A DNA stretch of 64,000 nucleotides from Microbacterium sp. Leaf159 (GTDB lineage Bacteria; Actinomycetota; Actinomycetes; Actinomycetales; Microbacteriaceae): assembly GCF_001423615.1 (NCBI RefSeq), contig NZ_LMOU01000001.1:107138-171137 (forward strand). Direction: 5' to 3'. Positions 1 through 8,076 of this stretch are shown here, piece by piece. A program made the translations under genes and the position numbers. Below the pieces are notes generated by a model. It saw only the letters and a program-made list of their open reading frames with translations. It was not told the DNA's origin and made no database searches. How positions within the stretch are numbered: the stretch's first letter is position 1; each line of letters opens with the position of its first letter.

Positions 1-1
1 C

Positions 2-661
2 GAGGTCGACCTCGACCGCGAGCGCGTCTCCCTGTCGCTGAAGGCGACGCAGGAGGACCCGTGGCAGGTCTTCGCCCGTACCCACGCGATCGGTCAGGTC
101 ACGCCGGGTAAGGTCACCAAGCTCGTTCCGTTCGGTGCGTTCGTGCGCGTCGCAGACGGCATCGAGGGCCTCGTCCACATCTCCGAGCTCTCCAGCAAGC
201 ACGTCGAGCTGGCCGAGCAGGTCGTGTCGGTCGGCGAAGAGGTCTTCGTCAAGGTCATCGACATCGACCTCGAGCGTCGCCGCATCTCGCTCTCGCTGAA
301 GCAGGCGAACGAGGCTGTCGACGTCAACGGCACCGAGTTCGACCCGGCGCTCTACGGCATGCTCGCCGAGTACGACGAGGCCGGCGAGTACAAGTACCCG
401 GAGGGCTTCGACCCCGAGACCGGTGCGTGGAAGGACGGCTTCGACACCCAGCGCGAGGCATGGGAGAAGGAGTACGCTGCAGCCCAGGCTCGCTGGGAGG
501 CTCACAAGGCTCAGGTTGCCAAGGCAGCCGAGGCCGAGGCGGCCGCTGGCGACGACTTCGGTGGCCAGGTCTTCTCGAGCGAGGCCGCAGGCGCGGGCAC
601 GCTCGCTGACGACGAGGCTCTCGCGGCTCTCCGCGAGAAGCTGTCGGGCGGCAACGCTTAA
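2..661 (+). CDS. rpsA: 30S ribosomal protein S1, C-terminal part (5' end outside window)
   Basis: This is the 3' part of ribosomal protein S1, which binds mRNA on the small ribosomal subunit through repeated S1 (OB-fold) domains. The reading frame is open from base 2. A complete S1 repeat lies at about 95-305, with the hallmark segments GKVTKLVPFGAFV and GLVHISELS. The end of the preceding repeat is visible at the window edge (ERVSLSLK), and the same RRISLSLKQ ending closes the last repeat. The remaining ~115 codons are an acidic, Ala/Glu-rich tail ending in LREKLSGGNA, as is usual for actinobacterial S1. The start and first domains are outside the window. A UUCG-loop terminator follows directly. 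Confidence 0.95.
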   Translation, partial: EVDLDRERVSLSLKATQEDPWQVFARTHAIGQVTPGKVTKLVPFGAFVRVADGIEGLVHISELSSKHVELAEQVVSVGEEVFVKVIDIDLERRRISLSLKQANEAVDVNGTEFDPALYGMLAEYDEAGEYKYPEGFDPETGAWKDGFDTQREAWEKEYAAAQARWEAHKAQVAKAAEAEAAAGDDFGGQVFSSEAAGAGTLADDEALAALREKLSGGNA

Positions 662-673
662 GCATCACGCTCT

Positions 674-711
674 GGAACGGGCCGTCATCCTTCGGGATGG
701 CGGCCCGTTCC
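674..711 (+). terminator. Rho-independent terminator after rpsA
   Basis: A 17-bp stem with one G-U pair closes on a TTCG tetraloop (loop 691-694), starting 13 bases after the rpsA stop. It lacks a long T run, which is common in high-GC actinobacteria. Confidence 0.8.
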
Positions 712-747
712 GCGTATCCACCCGTGTTCCGGAGGCGCGGAGGCTAC

Positions 748-777
748 GTGACCGAACATTACGTCCGCATTCGTCAC
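748..777. promoter_or_regulatory. Possible operator ahead of the ABC/metY operon
   Basis: GTGAC-C-GAA (748-756) faces TTCGTCAC (770-777), an interrupted inverted repeat with one bulged base, 29 bases before the first start codon. It could bind a regulator of the sulfur operon; nothing else supports this. Confidence 0.25.
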
Positions 778-805
778 ATTTCAGCGGGTTGGACAGCATG
801 GGGGT

Positions 806-1660
806 ATGACCTCTCTGCTCTCCGCGCCGTCCACGGCACGCGGCCCGGCGATCGCCGGCACCGCCCAGCCCGTGCGCCTGCACGGGGTGGAGAGGAGCTT
901 CCCCGTCGCTCGCGGTCGGCGTGACGTCCTCCGCGGGGTCGACGTCGAGGTCGCAGCCGGTGAGATCGTCGCGATCGTCGGACCCTCCGGATGCGGCAAG
1001 TCCACTCTCCTGCGTCTGGTCGGTGGATTGGATGCGCCGACGAGCGGCAGCATCCTGCTCGATGACTCCGGGGTCGCCGACGTCGACGAGCGCACCGCGA
1101 TCGCCTTCCAGGAGCCCCGACTCCTGCCGTGGCGGACCATCGCGCAGAACGTCGAGCTGGGACTTCCTCGCGGCACCGCGCGACGCGAAGGCCGCGAACG
1201 CGTGCGCGAGCTGCTCGAACTCGTCGGTCTCGAGCAGGCGGCAGACCAGCGTCCGCGTGAGGTGTCGGGCGGAATGGCGCAGCGCGCCTCGCTCGCCCGC
1301 GCGCTCGCCCGCAACCCCGGGGTCCTCCTCCTGGACGAGCCCTTCGGCGCGCTCGACGCCCTCACGCGACTGCGGATGCACGATCTCCTCCTGAAGATCC
1401 ACGCCGCAGAGCCCACCACCGTCCTCCTGGTCACCCATGACGTCGAAGAGGCCCTCTACCTGGCCGACCGCGTGCTGCTGCTGCGCACGCTGGTCGGCGA
1501 CGCCGAGACGGACGCGCCCTCCATCGCGCGCACGATCACGGTCCCCGGCATCCGCCCCCGCGACCGCGCCGATCGCGGCCTCGCGGACCTTCGCGCCGAG
1601 CTCCTCGAAGGACTCGGCGTCGACACCCACCACAGCACCGCCACCGAGGAGACCCGATGA
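806..1660 (+). CDS. ABC transporter ATPase, nitrate/sulfonate/taurine type (SsuB/TauB-like)
   Basis: ATP-binding subunit of an importer of the NitT/TauT/Ssu family (284 aa). It shows Walker A GPSGCGKS at residues 59-66, the Q-loop in AFQEPRLLPW (~100-109), signature VSGGM (153-157), Walker B LLLDEP (174-179) and the switch histidine in VTHDVEEAL (His211). The Q-loop sequence is typical of Ssu/Tau ATPases. It is first in a coupled run: its stop overlaps the next gene's ATG. The substrate cannot be read from the ATPase. An alkanesulfonate or another organosulfur compound is inferred from metY downstream; nitrate or thiamine precursors are alternatives. The ATG at 806 is the first good start after a likely regulatory inverted repeat. 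Confidence 0.9.
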   Translation: MTSLLSAPSTARGPAIAGTAQPVRLHGVERSFPVARGRRDVLRGVDVEVAAGEIVAIVGPSGCGKSTLLRLVGGLDAPTSGSILLDDSGVADVDERTAIAFQEPRLLPWRTIAQNVELGLPRGTARREGRERVRELLELVGLEQAADQRPREVSGGMAQRASLARALARNPGVLLLDEPFGALDALTRLRMHDLLLKIHAAEPTTVLLVTHDVEEALYLADRVLLLRTLVGDAETDAPSIARTITVPGIRPRDRADRGLADLRAELLEGLGVDTHHSTATEETR

Positions 1661-2703
1661 GCACCATCACCCGCCGAATCATCCCCGCGATCGCCATCGC
1701 CGGGACGATGATGCTCGTCGCGTCCGGCTGCGTCGCCGGAGAGAACGCCACAGCCTCCGACACGTCGAAGGACGATGCCGCCGCGACCGACGAATGGTCG
1801 TCCGACACGCTGTCGATCGACTTCGCCACCTACAACCCGCTGAGCCTCGTGATCCGTGACCAGGGAATCCTCGAGGACATCCTGGGCGACGACGTCGACG
1901 TCGAGTGGGTGCAGTCCGCCGGCTCCAACAAGGCGAACGAGCTGCTGCGCTCCGGGTCGATCGACGTGGGATCGACGGCCGGCTCCGCCGCGCTCCTCGC
2001 CCGTGCGAACGGCTCGCCCATTCAGGTCATCGACATCTTCTCGCAGCCCGAGTGGTCGGCGATCGTCGTCGGCCCCGACAGTGACATCACCTCGGTCGAG
2101 GACCTCGCGGGCAAATCCGTCGCCGCGACCAAGGGCACGGACCCTTACTTCTTCCTGCTGCAATCCCTCGAGGAAGCCGGCCTCTCGGTCGACGACGTCG
2201 AGGTGCAGAACCTCCAGCACGCTGACGGACGCGCAGCGCTCGACGGCGGCTCGGTCGACGCCTGGGCGGGCCTCGACCCGATCATGGCCGCGGCCGAGGT
2301 GGAGTCGGGCGACCAGCTCATCTACCGCAACGTCGACTTCAACACCTACGGATTCCTGAACGCCACCGAGGACTTCATCGAGAACCACGCGGACCTCGCG
2401 CAGGCGGTCGTCGACGCCTACGAGCAGGCGCGCGAGTGGGCCCTCGAGAACCCCGACGAGACGGCCGCGCTGCTGGCCGAGGTCGCGGGCATCGACATCG
2501 AGGTCGCGAAGACCGTCATCACCGAGCGCTCGAACCTCGACGTGAGCGGCATCCCGGGAGACGACCAGGTCGCGGTGCTCGAGAAGATCGCTCCTGTGCT
2601 CGTCGACTCCGGTGATGTCCAGGGCGGCAAGGACTCGGTCGACAAGGCGCTGGACTCGATCGTCAACGCCACCTTCGCAGAGAAGGCGGTCGGGGGCGAG
2701 TGA
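1657..2703 (+). CDS. ABC transporter substrate-binding lipoprotein (SsuA/TauA-like)
   Basis: Extracellular solute-binding subunit of the importer (348 aa). The N-terminus carries a lipoprotein signal: RR, a hydrophobic stretch, then the lipobox VASGC with Cys25 as the lipidation site. The mature part has the periplasmic-binding type 2 pattern seen in SsuA/NMT1 proteins: a GSIDVGSTAGSAAL segment, then EDLAGKSVAATKGTDP, then DAWAGLDP. The ATG overlaps the ATPase stop by four bases and its own stop overlaps the GTG of the permease, so the three subunits are translationally coupled. The ligand is not determinable from sequence; sulfonate-like compounds are favoured by context. Confidence 0.88.
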   Translation: MSTITRRIIPAIAIAGTMMLVASGCVAGENATASDTSKDDAAATDEWSSDTLSIDFATYNPLSLVIRDQGILEDILGDDVDVEWVQSAGSNKANELLRSGSIDVGSTAGSAALLARANGSPIQVIDIFSQPEWSAIVVGPDSDITSVEDLAGKSVAATKGTDPYFFLLQSLEEAGLSVDDVEVQNLQHADGRAALDGGSVDAWAGLDPIMAAAEVESGDQLIYRNVDFNTYGFLNATEDFIENHADLAQAVVDAYEQAREWALENPDETAALLAEVAGIDIEVAKTVITERSNLDVSGIPGDDQVAVLEKIAPVLVDSGDVQGGKDSVDKALDSIVNATFAEKAVGGE

Positions 2704-3560
2704 GCCTTCCCGACCAGCGCGTGGTGGTACCCGCGGACGCACGGGAGGCGCTCGACGCCGCTCGCGGCGTCCGCCGGCACGCCGAGGTGGGCGCGCGGCA
2801 TGCCTGGGACCGTCCGGTGGTGCGCGTCATCGGCGGATTCCTGCTGCCCGCCCTCATCATCATCGCCTGGCAGGTCGTGACGACCACCGGACTCGTCGCT
2901 CCCTACCTCCTCCCGTCCCCGGCGTCCGTCTTCGCCGCCGGCGTTGAACTGGCCGAGCGGGGTCTGCTCTGGACACACATCGCGATCTCGGTGCAGCGTG
3001 TGCTGCTCGGCTTCGCGATCGGATCCGTGATCGGACTCGCGATCGCGGGGATCGTCGGGCTCTCGAGGATCGGCGACGTGCTGCTCAGTCCCACGCTCTC
3101 GGCGGTCCGTGCGGTCCCGTCTCTGGCCTGGGTGCCGCTCCTGATCCTCTGGATGCAGATCGGGGAGGAGTCCAAGGTCACGCTGATCGCCATCGGTGCG
3201 TTCTTCCCGGTCTACACGACCGTCGCGTCGGCGCTCCGACACGTCGATCCCCAGCTCGTCGAGGCAGGACGCTCCTTCAGTCTCCGCGGCTGGTCGCTGT
3301 TCCGCACCGTGCAGTTGCCCGCCGTCGTGCCGTCTGTGGTCGCAGGCCTCCGGCTCGCACTCGCGCAGGCCTGGCTGTTCCTCGTCGCCGCCGAGCTGAT
3401 CGCCTCGTCGATGGGACTCGGGTTCCTGCTCACGGACTCGCAGAACAGCGGACGCGTCGACAGGATCATCCTGTCGATCGTCCTGCTCGCGCTTCTGGGC
3501 ACGATCACCAACGCCCTTCTCGTGCTGGTCGAGAAGTATCTGCTCCGACGGTGGGTGTGA
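2700..3560 (+). CDS. ABC transporter permease (SsuC/TauC-like)
   Basis: Integral membrane subunit of the importer (286 aa). A cytoplasmic N-terminal extension of ~40 residues precedes about six membrane segments, beginning with a Leu/Ile-rich helix near residues 42-60. The cytoplasmic coupling loop EAGRSFSLRGWSLFRTVQLPAVVPS matches the EAA motif of BPD_transp_1 permeases, where it docks onto the ATPase. The start is GTG at 2700, overlapping the stop of the binding protein. The C-terminus overlaps the start of the AMP-forming ligase by up to ten bases, keeping the run unbroken. Confidence 0.9.
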   Translation: MSLPDQRVVVPADAREALDAARGVRRHAEVGARHAWDRPVVRVIGGFLLPALIIIAWQVVTTTGLVAPYLLPSPASVFAAGVELAERGLLWTHIAISVQRVLLGFAIGSVIGLAIAGIVGLSRIGDVLLSPTLSAVRAVPSLAWVPLLILWMQIGEESKVTLIAIGAFFPVYTTVASALRHVDPQLVEAGRSFSLRGWSLFRTVQLPAVVPSVVAGLRLALAQAWLFLVAAELIASSMGLGFLLTDSQNSGRVDRIILSIVLLALLGTITNALLVLVEKYLLRRWV

Positions 3561-5563
3561 GAGTGACGGAAGCACGTCTGCACGAGACCCGCACATACCC
3601 GGCGCCCGACGGCTTCGCCGCGACGGCGAACGTGACCGCCGAGGCGTACGCGCGGGCGGCATTGGATCCGACCCTCTTCTGGGAGCAGGCTGCCGAGCGG
3701 CTCGACTGGGCCGAGTCCTGGCACACGGCTCACGAATGGGATCCGCCCGCGGGCGATGCCGTTCCCGCCGCACGCTGGTTCGTCGGCGGACGGCTCAACG
3801 TCGCCTACAACTGCGTCGACCGCCACGTCGAGGCCGGCCGCGGTGACAAGGTCGCGCTGCACTTCGAGGGCGAGCCGGGCGACCGCATCGCCGTGACGTA
3901 CTCCGACCTTCAGGACAGGGTGTCGCGCGCGGCCAACGCGCTCATCGCACTCGGCATCCGACCGGGCGACCGTGTCGTCATCTACCTCCCGGTGCTGATC
4001 GAGACGGTCGTGATCACCCTCGCCTGCGCGCGCGTCGGAGCCGTGCACTCACTGGTGTTCGGCGGGTTCTCCGCCGAGGCGGTGCGGTTCCGGCTCGCCG
4101 ACACAGGAGCCAAGCTGCTGGTGACGAGCGACGGACAGTTCCGCCGGGGCAGCGCCACCGAGGTCAAATCGACGGCCGACATCGCGGCCGAGGGCCTGCC
4201 CGACCTCGAGCACGTCCTCGTGCTCCGGCGCACCGGGCAGGATGTCCCCTGGACCGAGGGACGCGACGTCTGGTGGCACGACGTCGTCGACACCGCCTCG
4301 TCCCGGCATGAGCCCCAGGCGTTCGATGCCGAGCATCCGCTCTTCATCATCTACACGTCGGGCACCACGGGGAAGCCGAAGGGGCTCGTCCACACATCCG
4401 GCGGGTACCTCACGCAGGCGAGTTGGGCGCACTGGGCGCATTTCGACGCGAAACCCGACGACGTGCACTGGTGCACGGCGGATCTCGCCTGGGTGACCGC
4501 CCACACGTACGAGATCTACGGTCCTCTCTCGAACGGCCTGACGCAGGTCATCTACGAGGGGACGCCGGACACACCGAACCGCGAGCGGCACCTCGAGATC
4601 ATCGAGCGCTACGGCGTGACCGTGTACTACACAGCGCCCACGCTCGTCCGCACGTTCATGACCTGGTTCGGCGCAGAGCTGCCGCAGGGGCACGACCTGT
4701 CGACTCTGCGTCTGCTCGGGACGGTCGGGGAGGCGATCAACCCGGAAGCCTGGATCTGGTTCCGCCGCAACTTCGGTCGCGACGAGCTCCCGGTGGTCGA
4801 CACCTGGTGGCAGTCCGAGACCGGGGCGGCGATGATCGCGCCGCTGCCGGGAGTGACGACACTCAAGCCCGGTTCCGCATCCGTGCCGCTGCCCGGTATC
4901 GACGCGACCGTGGTCGACACGAACGGCGATGAGGTCGCGCCAGGAAGATCCGGAACGCTCGTGGTGCGGCGTCCGTGGCCGGGGATGGCGCGGACCGTGT
5001 GGGGCAACCCGCAGCGATACCGTGATGCGTACTGGTCGGCCTACGCCGGTCACGGCGAGCACGGTGGATACTACGTCGCCGGTGATGGGGCGACGCGCGA
5101 TGCCGACGGCTACATCTGGATCCTCGGCCGCCTCGACGACGTCGTGAACGTGTCCGGCCACAGGCTCTCGACGATCGAGATCGAGTCGGCGCTCGTGGCG
5201 CACGACACGGTGGGGGAGGCAGGCACCGCAGGCGTCGCCGACCCCGTCACCGGGCAGGCCGTCATCGCGTTCGTCACCGCGTCAGGACGTGCAGAGGTCT
5301 CGACCTCGCAGCTGCGAGCACAGGTGGCCACGGCGATCGGACCCGTCGCCAAGCCGAAGCACATCGTCGTGGTCCCGGATCTGCCCAAGACCCGCTCCGG
5401 CAAGATCATGCGACGACTGCTCGCACAGCTGTGGGAGGCCGAGCAGGACCGGCGCGCAGGGCGCGCACCCGCCCCGCTCGGGGACACGACATCTCTGCAG
5501 AACCCGTGGGCCGTCGACGACATCGCCGCCGTGCTCGAGACCACCGAACTGAGGACGCAATGA
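3551..5563 (+). CDS. Acetyl-CoA synthetase-like AMP-forming acyl-CoA ligase
   Basis: Adenylate-forming enzyme of the acetyl/propionyl-CoA synthetase group (670 aa, close to the ~650 of AcsA). It activates a short carboxylate with ATP and transfers it to CoA. Visible are the ACS N-terminal domain, the P-loop-like YTSGTTGKPKG from Tyr268, the WWQSETG motif, the hinge region RLDDVVNVSGHRLST and the catalytic lysine in KTRSGKIMRR (Lys618). Start could be GTG 3551, 3557 or 3563; 3563 gives MTEARLHE and would just clear the permease stop. Lying between an organosulfur importer and metY is unusual for acs. It may supply acetyl-CoA for O-acetylhomoserine, or activate an imported acid; both are inference. 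Confidence 0.88.
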   Translation: MGVRVTEARLHETRTYPAPDGFAATANVTAEAYARAALDPTLFWEQAAERLDWAESWHTAHEWDPPAGDAVPAARWFVGGRLNVAYNCVDRHVEAGRGDKVALHFEGEPGDRIAVTYSDLQDRVSRAANALIALGIRPGDRVVIYLPVLIETVVITLACARVGAVHSLVFGGFSAEAVRFRLADTGAKLLVTSDGQFRRGSATEVKSTADIAAEGLPDLEHVLVLRRTGQDVPWTEGRDVWWHDVVDTASSRHEPQAFDAEHPLFIIYTSGTTGKPKGLVHTSGGYLTQASWAHWAHFDAKPDDVHWCTADLAWVTAHTYEIYGPLSNGLTQVIYEGTPDTPNRERHLEIIERYGVTVYYTAPTLVRTFMTWFGAELPQGHDLSTLRLLGTVGEAINPEAWIWFRRNFGRDELPVVDTWWQSETGAAMIAPLPGVTTLKPGSASVPLPGIDATVVDTNGDEVAPGRSGTLVVRRPWPGMARTVWGNPQRYRDAYWSAYAGHGEHGGYYVAGDGATRDADGYIWILGRLDDVVNVSGHRLSTIEIESALVAHDTVGEAGTAGVADPVTGQAVIAFVTASGRAEVSTSQLRAQVATAIGPVAKPKHIVVVPDLPKTRSGKIMRRLLAQLWEAEQDRRAGRAPAPLGDTTSLQNPWAVDDIAAVLETTELRTQ

Positions 5564-6864
5564 CGGAAGAACACCGCTTCGGGTTTCGCACGAGGGCTCT
5601 CCATGCCGGAGGTACACCGGATGCCGCGACGGGTGCCCGCGCCGTGCCGATCTACCAGACGACATCGTTCGTGTTCGAGGATGCGACGGATGCCGGCAAC
5701 CTCTTCGCGCTGCAGAAGTACGGCAACATCTACTCGCGCATCGGCAACCCCACCGTCGCCGCGCTCGAGGAACGACTGGCATCGCTCGAGGGCGGGATCG
5801 GCGCCGTCGCGACCGCATCGGGCATGAGCGCCGAGTTCATCACGTTCGCCGCGCTCGTCGGAGCGGGCGACCACGTCGTCGCCTCGGCGCAGCTCTACGG
5901 CGGCACCGTGACCCAGCTGGACGTGACGCTGCGCCGTTTCGGCGTCGCGACCACGTTCGTCGCCTCCACGGATCCGGCCGACTACGCGGCGGCGATCCGG
6001 CCCGAGACCAAGGTCGTCTACGTCGAGATGATCGGCAACCCGTCGGGTGAGATCGCCGACATCGAAGGCCTCGCGGAGGTCGCACATGCCGCCGGTGTGC
6101 CGCTCGTCGTCGACGCGACACTGGCCACTCCGTACCTCGCGCGGCCGCTCGAGCACGGCGCCGACATCGTCATCCATTCGGTGACGAAGTTCCTCGGCGG
6201 TCACGGGACGACGCTCGGAGGCGTCGTGATCGAGAAGGGCACGTTCGACTGGGGCAACGGGCGCTTCCCGCAGATGACGGAGCCCGTCGAGTCGTACGGA
6301 GGGATCAAGTGGTGGGACAACTTCGGCGAGTACGGGTTCCTCACCAAGCTCCGCACCGAGCAGCTGCGCGACATCGGGCCGGCGCTGAGCCCGCAGTCCG
6401 CCTTCAACCTCTTGCAGGGCGTCGAGACGCTTCCGCAACGCATCGACGCACATCTCGCCAACGCACGCATCGTCGCGGACTGGCTGGCGTCCGACCCCCG
6501 CGTGGAATACGTGACCTGGGCCGGGCTCGAGGGCCATCCGCATCATGAGCGCGCCGCGAAGTACCTGCCGCTCGGGCCGGGGTCGGTGTTCGCGTTCGGA
6601 GTGAAGGCCGAAGACGGTCGCGCGGCGGGGGAGACACTGATCGAGAACCTGCAGCTGGCATCGCACCTCGCGAACATCGGTGACGCGCGCACGCTCGTCA
6701 TCCACCCGGCATCCACCACCCATCGACAGCTCACGGAATCGCAGCTCGTGGCCGCCGGAGTGCGCCCCGACCTCATCCGGATCTCGGTCGGCCTCGAGGA
6801 CGCGGACGACATCATCTGGGACCTGGACCAGGCACTCAGCACGGCGACGGGAGCGAACCGATGA
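5560..6864 (+). CDS. metY: O-acetylhomoserine aminocarboxypropyltransferase/sulfhydrylase
   Basis: PLP enzyme of the Cys/Met metabolism family (434 aa) that makes homocysteine from O-acetylhomoserine and sulfide, or methionine with methanethiol. The internal PLP lysine is in HSVTKFLGGHG (Lys210). The family segments FGFRTRALHAGG at the N-terminus, IYSRIGNPTVAALEERLASLEGG and the C-terminal HPASTTHRQLTE are intact, and the length is typical of MetY rather than of the shorter MetB/MetC. The ATG overlaps the stop of the ligase (ATGA) and the gene end overlaps the CoA-binding protein, placing it inside the same operon. It argues that the transporter delivers a sulfur source. Confidence 0.93.
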   Translation: MTEEHRFGFRTRALHAGGTPDAATGARAVPIYQTTSFVFEDATDAGNLFALQKYGNIYSRIGNPTVAALEERLASLEGGIGAVATASGMSAEFITFAALVGAGDHVVASAQLYGGTVTQLDVTLRRFGVATTFVASTDPADYAAAIRPETKVVYVEMIGNPSGEIADIEGLAEVAHAAGVPLVVDATLATPYLARPLEHGADIVIHSVTKFLGGHGTTLGGVVIEKGTFDWGNGRFPQMTEPVESYGGIKWWDNFGEYGFLTKLRTEQLRDIGPALSPQSAFNLLQGVETLPQRIDAHLANARIVADWLASDPRVEYVTWAGLEGHPHHERAAKYLPLGPGSVFAFGVKAEDGRAAGETLIENLQLASHLANIGDARTLVIHPASTTHRQLTESQLVAAGVRPDLIRISVGLEDADDIIWDLDQALSTATGANR

Positions 6865-7445
6865 GCGACACGAACATGGCGGGGGCAGACGCCTGTGCTC
6901 TCCCCGCGCCTCAGGATGCTGCAGCATGCGCGCTTCCCGGAGCGGCCCCGCTGCACCCTGAGCGCACATGGGAAGGGCCGAGCCAGCAGGAGCGCTTCGG
7001 CATCCTCCGACGTGCGAAGTCCGTCGCGATCGTCGGCGCATCGAACAACCCGGCCCGCGCGTCGTACTTCGTCGCCACCTATCTGCTCTCGAGCACCGCG
7101 TACGACGTCTACCTCGTGAATCCGCGTGAGTCGTCCATCCTCGGACAGCCCGTCTATGCGTCGCTCTCCGACCTCCCCGTCGTCCCCGACATCGTCGACG
7201 TGTTCCGTCGGCACGAGGATCTTCCCGGCGTCGCGCAGGAGGCGATCGACCTCGGCGCGCAGACGCTGTGGCTGCAGCTGGGGTCGTGGAACGAGGAGGC
7301 GGCCGCCCTCGCCGAGGACGCAGGGCTCGCCGTGGTGATGGATCGCTGCATCAAGATCGAGCACGCGCGGTTCCACGGCGGACTGCACCTCGCCGGGTTC
7401 GACACGGGCGTCATCAGCTCCCGGCGTCAGCTTCTCGGACGCTGA
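6861..7445 (+). CDS. CoA-binding domain protein (YccU family)
   Basis: Small Rossmann-fold protein with a CoA-binding domain like that of succinyl-CoA synthetase alpha (194 aa). The core begins at about residue 45 with SVAIVGASNNPARAS, followed by VYLVNPRESSILG, a VDVFRRHEDLP segment, and ends with MDRCIKIEHARF. It has no known catalytic activity. The first ~40 residues are a low-complexity extension in which ACALP occurs twice (residues 11-15 and 22-26), absent from typical YccU proteins. Its ATG overlaps the metY stop. Pairing of this family with metY is common in actinobacteria, but its role there is not established. Confidence 0.85.
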   Translation: MSDTNMAGADACALPAPQDAAACALPGAAPLHPERTWEGPSQQERFGILRRAKSVAIVGASNNPARASYFVATYLLSSTAYDVYLVNPRESSILGQPVYASLSDLPVVPDIVDVFRRHEDLPGVAQEAIDLGAQTLWLQLGSWNEEAAALAEDAGLAVVMDRCIKIEHARFHGGLHLAGFDTGVISSRRQLLGR

Positions 7446-7464
7446 GCACGGCCGGGTCGAAGCC

Positions 7465-7470
7465 TAGACT
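7465..7470 (+). promoter_or_regulatory. -10 box of a leaderless coaE transcript
   Basis: TAGACT ends six bases before the coaE ATG, so transcription should begin at or next to the start codon. There is no Shine-Dalgarno sequence in between. Confidence 0.6.
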
Positions 7471-7476
7471 GGCCGC

Positions 7477-8076
7477 ATGGCTCTCATCGCGCTCACCGGC
7501 GGCATCGCCTCCGGGAAGTCGACCATCGCACGACGACTGGCGGAGAGGGGAGCAGTCGTCGTCGATGCCGATCAGATCGTCCGCGACGTGCAGGCACCGG
7601 GGACTCCGGTGCTCGCAGCCATCGCCGAGACGTTCGGGGCAGAGGTCATCGCCGCCGACGGCTCGCTCGATCGTGCCGCCCTCGGCGCGAAGGTCTTCGG
7701 GGATGCCGATCACCTGGCGCAGCTGAACGCGATCGTGCACCCTGCGGTCCGCGCCGAGTCCCAGCGCCGGTTCGACGAGGCGATGTCGGCTGACCCCGAG
7801 ACGGTCGTCGTGTACGACGTGCCGCTCTTGGTCGAAGCGCGGGTCGACGATCCGTGGGACCTGATCGTCGTCGCGCACGCGCCCGTCGACGAGCGCAGGC
7901 GTCGGCTCGTGGAGATCCGCGGGATGGCGGAGCGTGCCGCGCAGGAGCGAATCGACGCGCAGGTCTCGGATGAGCGCCGCCTGGCGATCGCCGACGTGGT
8001 CATCGACACGTCCGGATCGCTGGAGCAGACGCTCGCACAGACGGATGATCTCTGGGAGCGGATCAGCACGTCGTGA
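7477..8076 (+). CDS. coaE: Dephospho-CoA kinase
   Basis: Last enzyme of coenzyme A synthesis (199 aa): phosphorylates the 3'-hydroxyl of dephospho-CoA with ATP. The P-loop ALTGGIASGKSTIA is at residues 4-17; the VDADQIVRDV substrate segment (28-37), HPAVRAE and the late VVYDVPLLVE motif are all present. Actinobacterial CoaE proteins often carry a C-terminal UPF0157 extension; this one is the short form. The ATG at 7477 sits six bases from a -10 box, so it is probably translated from a leaderless mRNA. The stop overlaps the GTG of the transporter downstream. Confidence 0.95.
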   Translation: MALIALTGGIASGKSTIARRLAERGAVVVDADQIVRDVQAPGTPVLAAIAETFGAEVIAADGSLDRAALGAKVFGDADHLAQLNAIVHPAVRAESQRRFDEAMSADPETVVVYDVPLLVEARVDDPWDLIVVAHAPVDERRRRLVEIRGMAERAAQERIDAQVSDERRLAIADVVIDTSGSLEQTLAQTDDLWERISTS

